From Eubacteriales Family XIII. Incertae Sedis bacterium (lineage in GTDB: Bacteria > Bacillota > Clostridia > Peptostreptococcales > Anaerovoracaceae), in contig JAITAX010000256.1 in assembly GCA_031283865.1 (NCBI GenBank), forward strand, positions 1 through 6,277: a DNA stretch of 6,277 nucleotides. The letters are read 5' to 3'. Below are positions 1 through 6,133 of the stretch, one piece after another. A program made the translations under genes and the position numbers. The notes beneath the pieces were generated by a model. That model ran no database searches. It saw only the letters and a list, made by a program, of their open reading frames with translations, and was not told where the DNA came from. Each line of letters starts with the position of its first letter. The stretch's first letter is position 1.

Positions 1-1610
1 TGGGTCTTGCCCACATTGTAGAACTGCACGCTTATCGTGGACTGCACGCCGACGCGCAGCTCGCCCTGCACCACGGCGTCGGAGGCCGACAGAGCCGTTT
101 CCTGCACGACGGGAACGGAAACGATATCCGTCGACGTAAATTCGTTGCCCTCGCTGTCCTCGTAAATCATGCTCAGCGCCAGGGTCGCCGTCTTCTGCTC
201 CGCGGTCGAAGACGCCGCCATGCGCAGGCTCTTGAACACGCCCGCGCCCGGACTGACGCGGTCTATGTAGAATGAATTGCTGCCGCCTGCGGGTATGATC
301 GCGCCGGTTTCCGATGTCAGGGTCGCCTTGATGTTGGAAAGCGTCTTGGCGCTGGTGTTGTAGAGGCCGATGCTCAGGTTAAATTCCTTGCCGGCCTGCA
401 CGGGCGCGCCGCCGTAGCTGTAGTTCTCCACGATCAGGCGCGGCGTCTTCACGTCATCCGTCTCGGCCTTGCGCAGGAAGATGCTCGCGTATTGCGTCAC
501 GCTCGCGCCGGACTTGGAATCCGTTGCCGTGATCTTGATGGGATAGCTCTTCTGCTCCGTCTTCTCCTTGTTGCTGAACAGGGTCACGGTGTAGGTCCGC
601 GTTTCGCTTTGCTGTAGTTTTGGTTCCACGAACACGCTCTTTGTCTTGTTGATGACGCCCGTCTCGGGCGCGATTTCAATTTTGAGGTCGTCGACGGCGC
701 CCTTGCTGTTGTTCGCGATTTCGAAGCTGAGCGCAAACTCCTCGCCTGTGGCGGCTTCGCGCGGCAGGTTGATGTTTTGAATCAGGACGTCGGCGATGGC
801 GCCCTGCTGTTGACCTCCCGTGACGGGAATGTAGATCGGGCGATCAAAATTCACCGTCGCGCCCTTGTTCACCGCGGTGATCTTGATGCTGACGGAATAA
901 TTCTTGTTTTCGGCTTTTTTGTCCGTAAGCACGGGGAATTTCATGGTGTTGGATTCGCCCACGCCCATGTAGCCGATGAACTGTATGACGGAGCTGTTGT
1001 CGAGAGACATGATGTCGGGCAGACCGAGAGAAACCTGAACGTCTTGCAGCATGATGTTGCCGCGATTTGTCAGGGTTATGCTCAGATTCGTCGTCTCCGA
1101 CGCTTTCATGCTGTCGCCGTCGATCTTGTAGGACACATCCACCACCGGCGTTTCAAAACCGGCGGAGGGCGGCAATATGTTGCGAGCCACGTTGATTCCC
1201 ATGGTTCCCTTCCATAGCTCTCCGCCGCTGTAGGTGAATGTAATGGGAATATAAGATGTCCCATAGTTGGCATTGGCATCGACATCTACGCTGAAAGAAT
1301 ACCTGCCCGACTTGCCGCTTTCGAGCGTACTGCTGCCCTCAAAGGCGCGTTCGTTCGAAAAGCCGTTCGTCCGGGCGATGCTCGCATTGATTCCCTCCAG
1401 TGCATTCCCGCTTTGATTGTCGATAATCATTGTAAAGGAGACGTCGGTGTCCCCCTGTTTCGTATTGACAATGCTCGTTTCGGGCCGTACCGAAACTTTC
1501 TCTGCCGCCGCGAACGCCGTTATGGGCGCGAACGCGAACAACAATCCCGGAAAGGCTATCATCGCCGCCGATAGGACGGCAAAAAGCCTCCGCATAGTAA
1601 TCCTGTACAT
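1..1610 (-). CDS. Secreted repeat protein with CARDB/COG1361-type Ig-like domains (3' end outside window)
   Basis: The reading frame is open from an ATG at 1610 to the left edge, giving 536 residues with no stop. The start is supported by GGGGAG at 1618-1623, 7 nt upstream; a second in-frame ATG lies five codons on. Residues 1-34 look like a Sec signal peptide: basic MYRITMRR, a hydrophobic core, and likely cleavage after AFA near residue 34. There is no lipobox cysteine; I read no cysteine anywhere in the visible part. The rest is beta-rich and repetitive, in units of about 110-120 residues (about 35-145, 150-265, 270-380, 388-502, 505 onward). Units share a pattern like GxxFxLSxxxxNxS followed by a hydrophobic strand, seen near 170-193, 288-311 and 406-429. 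This resembles CARDB/NEW3/COG1361 domains of Bacillota and archaeal surface proteins. Domain and export calls are fairly firm; the function is unknown. Being next to an ABC ATPase suggests an extracytoplasmic partner of a MacB/FtsX-type transporter. A C-terminal membrane anchor may lie beyond the window. Confidence 0.85.
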   Translation of the reverse strand, partial: MYRITMRRLFAVLSAAMIAFPGLLFAFAPITAFAAAEKVSVRPETSIVNTKQGDTDVSFTMIIDNQSGNALEGINASIARTNGFSNERAFEGSSTLESGKSGRYSFSVDVDANANYGTSYIPITFTYSGGELWKGTMGINVARNILPPSAGFETPVVDVSYKIDGDSMKASETTNLSITLTNRGNIMLQDVQVSLGLPDIMSLDNSSVIQFIGYMGVGESNTMKFPVLTDKKAENKNYSVSIKITAVNKGATVNFDRPIYIPVTGGQQQGAIADVLIQNINLPREAATGEEFALSFEIANNSKGAVDDLKIEIAPETGVINKTKSVFVEPKLQQSETRTYTVTLFSNKEKTEQKSYPIKITATDSKSGASVTQYASIFLRKAETDDVKTPRLIVENYSYGGAPVQAGKEFNLSIGLYNTSAKTLSNIKATLTSETGAIIPAGGSNSFYIDRVSPGAGVFKSLRMAASSTAEQKTATLALSMIYEDSEGNEFTSTDIVSVPVVQETALSASDAVVQGELRVGVQSTISVQFYNVGKT

Positions 1611-1617
1611 AATCCCT

Positions 1618-1623
1618 CTCCCC
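1618..1623 (-). promoter_or_regulatory. Ribosome binding site of the secreted repeat protein
   Basis: GGGGAG lies 7 nt before the ATG at 1610, within a purine-rich run (1614-1623). It favours the ATG at 1610 over the one at 1595, which has only a short AGG upstream. The 75-nt gap after the ABC gene has no convincing promoter on the minus strand, so the gene is probably co-transcribed with the ATPase. Confidence 0.7.
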
Positions 1624-1685
1624 TTTGACAATATAAAAACTTCCGCGAAACGCGCGAGGCCCCTATTCCCCGCGCGCGGCGACCC

Positions 1686-2429
1686 CTATTGCTGCGGCAT
1701 GACCGCAGAATCTTTGATTGTAACGTCCACGATGTTGCCGTCCCGGACCGTGACGATCTTGTCCGCATAGTCGGCGATGCTCCTGTCGTGGGTGACGAGT
1801 ATGAGCGTCTGGATGTTTTCCCTTGCCATGCGCACGATGATGTTCATAACCTCTTTCGTCGTATTGGTGTCCAAGTTGCCCGTCGGTTCGTCCGCGAATA
1901 TGATCTTGGGCCGTCCGACCAAGGCGCGCGCAATGCCCACGCGCTGCTGCTGGCCGCCGCTCATCTGCGTCGGCCTCCTCTTCTCGTAGCCCTTGAGACC
2001 GACCAGATCGATGGCTTCCTTTGCCAGCGCGTCCCGCTTGCGCCTGTCCACGTTGCGAAACAGCAGCGGCAGGCTGACGTTCTCGATTGCCGTCAGCATC
2101 GGCATCAGATTGTAGGCTTGGAAGATAAAGCCTATGTTCTTCTGCCGGAACAGCGTGACGCCCGCTTCGTCCAGCTTGTGGAGCGGAACGCCGCCGATGA
2201 TGATTTCCCCGCGCGTCGGTTTTTCGAGACCGGCCACCATGTTCAGGAATGTCGATTTGCCGGAACCCGAGGTGCCGAGAAAGCAGACGATCTCCCCCTT
2301 GTATATCTCGAGGCTCACATCGTTGAGCGCGACAATCCGCTCGCTTCCCATGCGGTAGACCTTGCGCACGTGCCGAACCTCGATCAAGGGTTTCCTCCCC
2401 TCGTTGTTTTTTACAGCATTCTCCGCCAT
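1686..2429 (-). CDS. ABC transporter ATP-binding protein, MacB/LolD-type
   Basis: A cytoplasmic nucleotide-binding subunit of 247 residues that would power a membrane permease by ATP hydrolysis. Motifs are intact: Walker A GTSGSGKST (52-60), Q-loop Q104 in FIFQAYNLMP, signature MSGGQQQR (156-163, Met in place of the usual Leu), Walker B IIFADEPTG with catalytic Glu181, D-loop GNLDT (184-188) and H-loop His214. The ADEPTGNLDT string and the length are typical of the MacB/LolD/FtsE-like group, whose permeases are FtsX-like. The ATG at 2429 is chosen because GGGGAGGA sits 7 nt upstream. The frame also opens earlier at a TTG at 2486, but that stretch overlaps the terminator hairpin and has no good SD. 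The gene is followed after 75 nt by the secreted repeat protein. No permease is visible; I expect it left of position 1. The substrate cannot be told from the sequence; antimicrobial peptide export, lipoprotein handling or mechanotransmission are all known in this group. Confidence 0.93.
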   Translation of the reverse strand: MAENAVKNNEGRKPLIEVRHVRKVYRMGSERIVALNDVSLEIYKGEIVCFLGTSGSGKSTFLNMVAGLEKPTRGEIIIGGVPLHKLDEAGVTLFRQKNIGFIFQAYNLMPMLTAIENVSLPLLFRNVDRRKRDALAKEAIDLVGLKGYEKRRPTQMSGGQQQRVGIARALVGRPKIIFADEPTGNLDTNTTKEVMNIIVRMARENIQTLILVTHDRSIADYADKIVTVRDGNIVDVTIKDSAVMPQQ

Positions 2430-2436
2430 GCGGTTT

Positions 2437-2444
2437 TCCTCCCC
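2437..2444 (-). promoter_or_regulatory. Ribosome binding site deciding the ABC ATPase start
   Basis: GGGGAGGA lies 7 nt upstream of the ATG at 2429. It fixes the start there, not at the upstream in-frame TTG at 2486. Confidence 0.8.
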
Positions 2445-2459
2445 ATCCTGTGCGTACCC

Positions 2460-2494
2460 AAAAAACAAAAAGCCCGTGAGCAACAAGCAGGCTT
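2460..2494 (-). terminator. Intrinsic terminator between tyrS and the ABC gene, possible attenuator
   Basis: On the minus strand AAGCCTG (2494-2488) pairs with CGGGCTT (2476-2470) as a 7-bp stem with one G-T wobble and an 11-nt loop. It runs directly into a T-rich tract, TTTGTTTTTT (2469-2460). An alternative fold pairs GCCCG (2503-2499) with CGGGC (2476-2472), enclosing a small CAAG/CTTG hairpin; it ends at the same T tract. It would terminate transcription from tyrS. It also lies downstream of the promoter at 2511-2538, so the ABC transcript must read through it. Confidence 0.72.
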
Positions 2495-2510
2495 GCCCCG
2501 GGCCGGTGCT

Positions 2511-2538
2511 ATTATTTTCTTCGTCGTCCCGTTGTCAA
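2511..2538 (-). promoter_or_regulatory. Sigma-A/sigma-70 type promoter for the ABC and repeat-protein genes
   Basis: A perfect -35 TTGACA (2538-2533) is followed after 16 nt by a -10 AATAAT (2516-2511), which matches TATAAT at five of six positions. A 17-nt spacer with ATAATA is the alternative reading. Transcription should start near 2503-2507. This would give a leader of about 75 nt that contains the terminator hairpin. The site lies in the longest non-coding gap of the window, after the tyrS stop, which supports it as a real promoter. Confidence 0.68.
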
Positions 2539-2557
2539 ACAGATGCCGGAGGATCGG

Positions 2558-2587
2558 GTCCGCTGCGGACGGGACCGGGCGCCGGTC
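2558..2587 (-). repeat. Two adjacent short GC-rich hairpins downstream of tyrS
   Basis: On the minus strand GACCGG-CGC-CCGGTC (2587-2573) is a perfect 6-bp hairpin with a 3-nt loop. After two bases, GTCCG-CAG-CGGAC (2570-2558) makes a 5-bp hairpin. No T tract follows, so they are not standard intrinsic terminators. They end 19 nt before the -35 box. They may stabilise the tyrS mRNA 3' end, help stop ribosomes or polymerase, or bind a regulator; the sequence does not decide. Confidence 0.55.
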
Positions 2588-2620
2588 GGCCTAAGTCACT
2601 GTAAAAAATAACATGACACC

Positions 2621-3904
2621 TTATTTGTCTTTTTTCACAGTTCCTAATACAATTCTGCGGAAAGTCTTTTTGCCTTTCCTTATTAGAATGAAATCCTCTT
2701 TGAAAAGTTCCTTTGTCACGACGAATTTTTTGTCCGTGATTTTCTCGTCGTTTATGGAAATCCCGCCCTGTTCGACGGCGCGGAAGCCCTCGCTGTTGCT
2801 CTGCACGAGACCCGCCTCGCGCAGGAGATCGACCAGTCCGACGCCCGCGCCCGCGAAGCGCTCTGCGGGAAGCGCGGTCGTGGGGATGTCGTCCGAATCG
2901 ACGCCGCCCGAGAAGAGCGCGCGCGCCGCGGTGCGCGCCTTGTCCGCTTCCTCGGCGCCGTGTACGAGCTTCGTCACCTCGTATGCGAGAATCTCTTTTG
3001 CGCGGTTGATCTCCGTGTCGCGCAGAGAAGAAAGCGCTTCGACTTCTTCCATCGGCAGGAATGTCAGCATGGAGAGGCAGTTGCGGACGTCCGCATCCTC
3101 GACGTTGCGCCAGTATTGGAAGAACTCGTAGGGCGAGGTCTTGTTTGCGTCGAGCCACAGCGCGCCCTTTTGCGTCTTGCCCATCTTCCGGCCGTCGCTC
3201 GTCGCGAGCAGGGCGAAAGTCATGCCGTAGGCGCGGTCGCCGGTTTCGCGCCGGATCAGATCCACGCCGCCGAGTATGTTCGACCACTGGTCGTCCCCGC
3301 CGAACTGCATCTTGCAGTCGTATTTGCGGAACAATTCAAGGAAATCGTAGGACTGCATCAGCATGTAGTTGAACTCCAGAAAGCTCAAACCCTGCTCCAT
3401 GCGCTGCTTGAAGCATTCCGCCGTCAGCATCTTGTTGACGGAGAAGTGCCGGCCTATGTCGCGTATGAAGTCGATATAGTTCAAATCCAGCAGCCATTCC
3501 GCGTTGTTTACGGCGATGGCCCGGCCGTCCGAGAAGTCGATGAAGCGGCTGAACAGCGCTTCGAAGCGGCGGCAGTTCTCGGCCACCGTCTCTTTCGTCA
3601 TCAGCTTGCGCATGTCCGAGCGGCCCGAGGGGTCGCCGACCATGCCCGTGCCGCCGCCGATCAGCACGATGGGGGTGTGTCCGCAGCGCTGCATGTGCAT
3701 CATGATGATGACCTGCATGAAATGCCCCACGTGCAGGCTGTCAGCCGTCGGGTCGAAGCCGATGTAAAACCGTATCTTTTCGCGCGCGAGCAGCTCCCGG
3801 ATCTCCTCCTCGTGCGTGGTCTGCCTGATAAAGCCCCTCTCGCGGAGCACGTCGAACACGTTGCCTGTCGGCCTTGCGCCCGCGCTTTCGTTCAGTGAAC
3901 CCAT
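2621..3904 (-). CDS. tyrS: Tyrosyl-tRNA synthetase
   Basis: This class I synthetase activates tyrosine with ATP and charges tRNA-Tyr in the cytosol. The 427-residue length fits the bacterial TyrS (TyrRS1) family. The HIGH motif is HVGH (58-61), within FDPTADSLHVGH. The KMSKS loop is KMGKT (240-244); the KxGKT form is usual in bacterial TyrRS. Tyr180, Gln184 and Asp187 and Gln206 in GGDDQWSN have the spacing of the tyrosine-binding residues Tyr169, Gln173, Asp176 and Gln195 of the Geobacillus enzyme. The C-terminal S4 RNA-binding domain covers about 355-420 (GISINDEKI, then a lysine-rich end). The ATG at 3904 follows GGAGG with a 5-nt gap. The frame is open to 3967, but that would overlap upp and has no support. 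About 14 residues precede the usual NVFDVLRERG start of the family. The gene begins 31 nt after upp and is probably co-transcribed with it. No T-box leader fits in that gap. Confidence 0.97.
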   Translation of the reverse strand: MGSLNESAGARPTGNVFDVLRERGFIRQTTHEEEIRELLAREKIRFYIGFDPTADSLHVGHFMQVIIMMHMQRCGHTPIVLIGGGTGMVGDPSGRSDMRKLMTKETVAENCRRFEALFSRFIDFSDGRAIAVNNAEWLLDLNYIDFIRDIGRHFSVNKMLTAECFKQRMEQGLSFLEFNYMLMQSYDFLELFRKYDCKMQFGGDDQWSNILGGVDLIRRETGDRAYGMTFALLATSDGRKMGKTQKGALWLDANKTSPYEFFQYWRNVEDADVRNCLSMLTFLPMEEVEALSSLRDTEINRAKEILAYEVTKLVHGAEEADKARTAARALFSGGVDSDDIPTTALPAERFAGAGVGLVDLLREAGLVQSNSEGFRAVEQGGISINDEKITDKKFVVTKELFKEDFILIRKGKKTFRRIVLGTVKKDK

Positions 3905-3909
3905 AGTTT

Positions 3910-3914
3910 CCTCC
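3910..3914 (-). promoter_or_regulatory. Ribosome binding site deciding the tyrS start
   Basis: GGAGG with a 5-nt spacer to the ATG at 3904 supports this start over the longer open frame that reaches into upp. Confidence 0.8.
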
Positions 3915-3935
3915 GTTTTATTTGCCGTCGCCCCG

Positions 3936-4565
3936 CTACTTTGTGCCGTAGAGCCTGTCGCCCGCATCCCCCAGCCCCGGCACGATATACTTGTGCTCGT
4001 TCAGCCGGCTGTCCTTGGCCGCGATGAAGATGTCCACGTCGGGGTGCGCCTTTTGCAACACCTCTATGCCCTCCGGCGCCGCGATCAGGCAGGCAAACGC
4101 GATGTTCCTGCCGCCCCGCTCCTTGATGAAGTCGATGGCGGAGACCGCGGAACCGCCCGTCGCGAGCATCGGATCCAGCACGAACACGTGCCTGCGCTCG
4201 ATATCGGCCGGGAGCTTGCAGTAATACTCTATCGGGAGATGCGTGTCGGGGTCGCGGTACAGGCCGATGTGGCCCACCTTGGCGTTCGGCACCAGTTCCA
4301 ATATGCCGTCCACCATGCCGAGGCCCGCGCGCAGAATCGGCACGATGGCGATGTCCATGTTCGTCAGCATACGAACCTTAGTCTTTGCAAGCGGCGTTTC
4401 AATCTCCACCTCTTCGAGCGGCAGATAGCGCGTAAATTCGTAACCCATCAGCATGGCGATTTCCTTGACGAGTTCCCTGAAATCTTTCACCGTGGTGTTC
4501 TTGTCGCGGATCATGGCCGTCTTGTGCTGGATCAGCGGGTGGTCGAATATATATAACTTTCCCAT
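3936..4565 (-). CDS. upp: Uracil phosphoribosyltransferase
   Basis: This enzyme salvages uracil by converting it with PRPP to UMP and diphosphate in the cytosol. The 209 residues match the usual length and the protein aligns by eye almost end to end with Bacillus Upp (start MGKLYIFDHPLIQHK, end GLGDAGDRLYGTK). The PRPP-binding loop is DPMLATGGS (131-139). VPILRAGLGM (75-84) and the uracil-binding region around IVPGLGDAGDR near the C-terminus are intact. The ATG at 4565 is chosen because AGGAGG lies 5 nt upstream; a TTG just before it would be too close to the SD. It begins 28 nt after the rpiB stop and ends 31 nt before tyrS, so it sits inside an operon. The rpiB-upp adjacency is common in Bacillota. 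No PyrR-type attenuator is visible in the short upstream gap. Confidence 0.98.
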   Translation of the reverse strand: MGKLYIFDHPLIQHKTAMIRDKNTTVKDFRELVKEIAMLMGYEFTRYLPLEEVEIETPLAKTKVRMLTNMDIAIVPILRAGLGMVDGILELVPNAKVGHIGLYRDPDTHLPIEYYCKLPADIERRHVFVLDPMLATGGSAVSAIDFIKERGGRNIAFACLIAAPEGIEVLQKAHPDVDIFIAAKDSRLNEHKYIVPGLGDAGDRLYGTK

Positions 4566-4570
4566 CAAAA

Positions 4571-4592
4571 CCTCCTGTTTTTTGCGACCTCC
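4571..4592 (-). promoter_or_regulatory. Doubled Shine-Dalgarno sequence before upp
   Basis: The rpiB-upp gap carries two SD-like sequences: GGAGG at 4592-4588, just after the rpiB stop, and AGGAGG at 4576-4571, 5 nt before the upp ATG. The second one fits initiation. The first is too far away and could be a relic or a ribosome standby site. Confidence 0.65.
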
Positions 4593-4593
4593 G

Positions 4594-5028
4594 TTACATA
4601 TCGTTCAGTGCGTCCACGCGCCGCCGGTGCCGGCCGCCGCCCTCGAAAGGCGTGTCTATCCACAGATCCACGAGCGACGCGGCTTCTTCCTCGCCGAGCA
4701 CGCGCCCGCCGAGCGCGAGGATGTTCGCGTCGTTGTGCCGCGCGCACATCTCGGCCATAAAGGCGTTCGTGCAGACCGCGCAGCGCACGCCTTTGACCTT
4801 GTTCGCGGCGATGGAAATGCCGATGCCCGTGCCGCAGCAGACGATGCCGCGGTCGGCCCTGCCCAGAACCACGGCCTCGCCGCAGGCCCACCCGAAAACG
4901 GGATAGTCCACGGATGCCTCAGAGTCCGTTCCAAGGTCTAAGATCTCAATGCCGCGCTGCACGAGATGCCCTTTCAGAAATTCTTTCAGCGCGTAACCGC
5001 CGTGGTCCGCCGCAAGTGCAATTTTCAT
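4594..5028 (-). CDS. rpiB: Ribose-5-phosphate isomerase B
   Basis: RpiB interconverts ribose 5-phosphate and ribulose 5-phosphate in the non-oxidative pentose phosphate pathway, feeding PRPP synthesis. The 144-residue protein shows the RpiB/LacAB fold motifs: MKIALAADHGGYALK at the N-terminus with Asp8-His9, DYP at 41-43, CCGTGIGISIAANK (64-77) with the probable catalytic Cys65, the RHNDAN block around His98, and the phosphate-binding end GGGRHRRRVD. The start is taken at the ATG at 5028, which has GGAGG 5 nt upstream. An ATG at 5040 in the same frame directly follows the sua5 stop but has no SD, and the SD for 5028 lies inside its coding stretch. The gene sits 12 nt after sua5, so translational coupling is likely. 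Together with upp it links ribose phosphate supply to nucleotide salvage. A LacA/LacB role is unlikely in this context. Confidence 0.95.
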   Translation of the reverse strand: MKIALAADHGGYALKEFLKGHLVQRGIEILDLGTDSEASVDYPVFGWACGEAVVLGRADRGIVCCGTGIGISIAANKVKGVRCAVCTNAFMAEMCARHNDANILALGGRVLGEEEAASLVDLWIDTPFEGGGRHRRRVDALNDM

Positions 5029-5033
5029 GTTTG

Positions 5034-5038
5034 CCTCC
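5034..5038 (-). promoter_or_regulatory. Ribosome binding site deciding the rpiB start
   Basis: GGAGG with a 5-nt spacer points to the ATG at 5028. The competing ATG at 5040 abuts the sua5 TAA and has no SD of its own. Confidence 0.8.
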
Positions 5039-5040
5039 AT

Positions 5041-6120
5041 TTATACCCGTATGACGTGATAGCCCGCCGCTTTCATCATGCGGTTCATGACCGCGAAGCC
5101 GAGGCCGTCGTCCGTGCCGAGGGCGCCCGCGATAATCAGATCGACGCCCGCGTCGTCCAGCGCGCGAAGCTCCGCGAAGAGCCTGTGCGCCGCCTCCAAA
5201 AAAGCCGTCTCCTCGAACAGCAGCGTTCCCACGCGGCGGCCCAGACGCTCGTTCAAAATCTTCAGGCGCTCCATCTCGCTCTTCACGCGGTCCCGCCGGC
5301 CCTCCAGCACCATCATCTCCGCCTTGGGCGCGTAGTGCCTGTATTTCATGCCCGGCGCCTTGGGCGCTGCCGCCGCGTCCGCGCTCCCGTCCCGCGCGCG
5401 CAGCGCGGAATCCGTGCCGACGGGCTTACCGAGCAGCGCCGCGATATGATCCGCCGTGACGAAGCCGGGGCGCAGGATGACGGGCGCGCCCTCCGACAGG
5501 TCGAGCACGGTGGATTCTATGCCGATCCTGCACGGCCGGCCGGCCAGAATCGCGTCCACGCGACCGGCCAGATCCTGCAGAACGTGTGCCGCCGTCGTCG
5601 GACTCGGCCGGCCGGAGATGTTCGCGCTCGGGGCGGCCAAGGGCGTTTCCGCGCGGCGTATGAGCGCGAGGGCAACGGGGTCGTCCGGCATCCGCACGGC
5701 AACGGTATCAAGGCCGCCCGTGACGGCGAGCGGGACCTCGGCCCGCTTTCGCAGCACGAGGGTCAGCGGGCCGGGCCAAAAGCTTTCGATCAGCCGCACC
5801 GCATCCGGCGTGAGCGCGGCGGCGAGCGCGCCGATATCGCTTGCCCGCGCCACGTGGACGATCATGGGATTGTCCGAGGGCCGGCCCTTTGCCGCGTAGA
5901 TCTTCCGCACGGCCGCCTCGTTGAAAGCGTCCGCGCCGAGACCGTAGACCGTTTCCGTCGGAAAGGCGACGAGGCCGCCGCGCCGTATGACGCGGGCCGC
6001 TTCCTCCACCGCGCAGAGCGCGGCGGCGACCGCGCGCCGGGCTTCTTCCTCGCCGTAGACCTCGGCACGCTCCGACATCTCGTCGGTCAAATTGTTCACA
6101 TCGTAAATCGCTGTATCCAT
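5041..6120 (-). CDS. ywlC: L-threonylcarbamoyladenylate synthase, two-domain Sua5/YwlC type
   Basis: This enzyme makes threonylcarbamoyl-AMP from threonine, bicarbonate and ATP, the first step of t6A37 modification of ANN-decoding tRNAs; TsaD with TsaB and TsaE then transfers the group. The protein has 359 residues. The YrdC domain covers about 36-235, with PTETVYGLGADA (54-65), KGRPSDNPM (78-86), APSANISGRPSP (163-174), IESTV (201-205) and RPG (217-219). A linker rich in Ala and Gly leads to PGMKYRHYAP (256-265), the conserved gating segment of Sua5 proteins, and then the C-terminal Sua5 domain (about 266-359). It is therefore the long Sua5 form, not the short TsaC form. The ATG at 6120 gives an N-terminus typical of clostridial Sua5. 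It lies 13 nt after prfA but has only AT-rich sequence and no SD upstream, unlike all other genes here. A later start (GTG 6099 or ATG 6078) is possible but also has no clear SD. Confidence 0.96.
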   Translation of the reverse strand: MDTAIYDVNNLTDEMSERAEVYGEEEARRAVAAALCAVEEAARVIRRGGLVAFPTETVYGLGADAFNEAAVRKIYAAKGRPSDNPMIVHVARASDIGALAAALTPDAVRLIESFWPGPLTLVLRKRAEVPLAVTGGLDTVAVRMPDDPVALALIRRAETPLAAPSANISGRPSPTTAAHVLQDLAGRVDAILAGRPCRIGIESTVLDLSEGAPVILRPGFVTADHIAALLGKPVGTDSALRARDGSADAAAAPKAPGMKYRHYAPKAEMMVLEGRRDRVKSEMERLKILNERLGRRVGTLLFEETAFLEAAHRLFAELRALDDAGVDLIIAGALGTDDGLGFAVMNRMMKAAGYHVIRV

Positions 6121-6133
6121 ATTAAAATAAAAT

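Larger units (their letters stand above)
2430..2620 (-). other. 191-nt intergenic region between tyrS and the ABC gene
   Basis: This is the largest gene-free stretch in the window. In transcription order it holds an AT-rich tail after the tyrS stop, two GC-rich hairpins, a near-consensus promoter, an intrinsic terminator, and the ABC ribosome binding site. It probably separates the housekeeping operon from the transporter unit. I see no T-box features or riboswitch I can name, and no tRNA. Confidence 0.7.

Noticed and set aside
1625..1630. TTGACA on the plus strand, a possible antisense -35 box
   Set aside because: I see no -10 hexamer at suitable spacing and no plus-strand gene for it to drive.
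1635..1654. Possible terminator CGCG-TTT-CGCG followed by TTTTT between the ABC gene and the repeat-protein gene
   Set aside because: The stem is only 4 bp and four bases separate it from a run of five T, so it is too weak to call. Some effect on expression of the downstream gene cannot be excluded.
777..1770. Plus-strand open frames over the 5' half of the repeat protein
   Set aside because: The minus-strand frame is continuous from 1610 to the window edge with a signal peptide and domain repeats; these are its shadows.
2430..2486. Upstream in-frame TTG start of the ABC gene, giving 19 extra residues beginning MLLTGFLFFG
   Set aside because: The extension overlaps the terminator hairpin and T tract, which explains its Phe and Leu codons; the ATG at 2429 has a strong SD.
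1689..2594. Open frame of 301 codons on the plus strand
   Set aside because: Antisense to the ABC ATPase, whose Walker and signature motifs are intact on the other strand.
2595..2617. Inverted repeat GTCA...TGAC just after the tyrS stop, with a T run in its loop
   Set aside because: The stem is short, AT-rich and interrupted, and no T tract follows it; the hairpin at 2460-2494 is a far better terminator.
2960..3898. Open frame of 312 codons on the plus strand
   Set aside because: Antisense to tyrS; no family resemblance and no ribosome binding site pattern like those of the real genes.
5528..5618. Repeated GGCCGGCC-type palindromes within sua5
   Set aside because: They lie in conserved coding sequence (the YrdC domain around APSANISGRPSP and GRPCRIG) and are explained by GC-rich codon choice.
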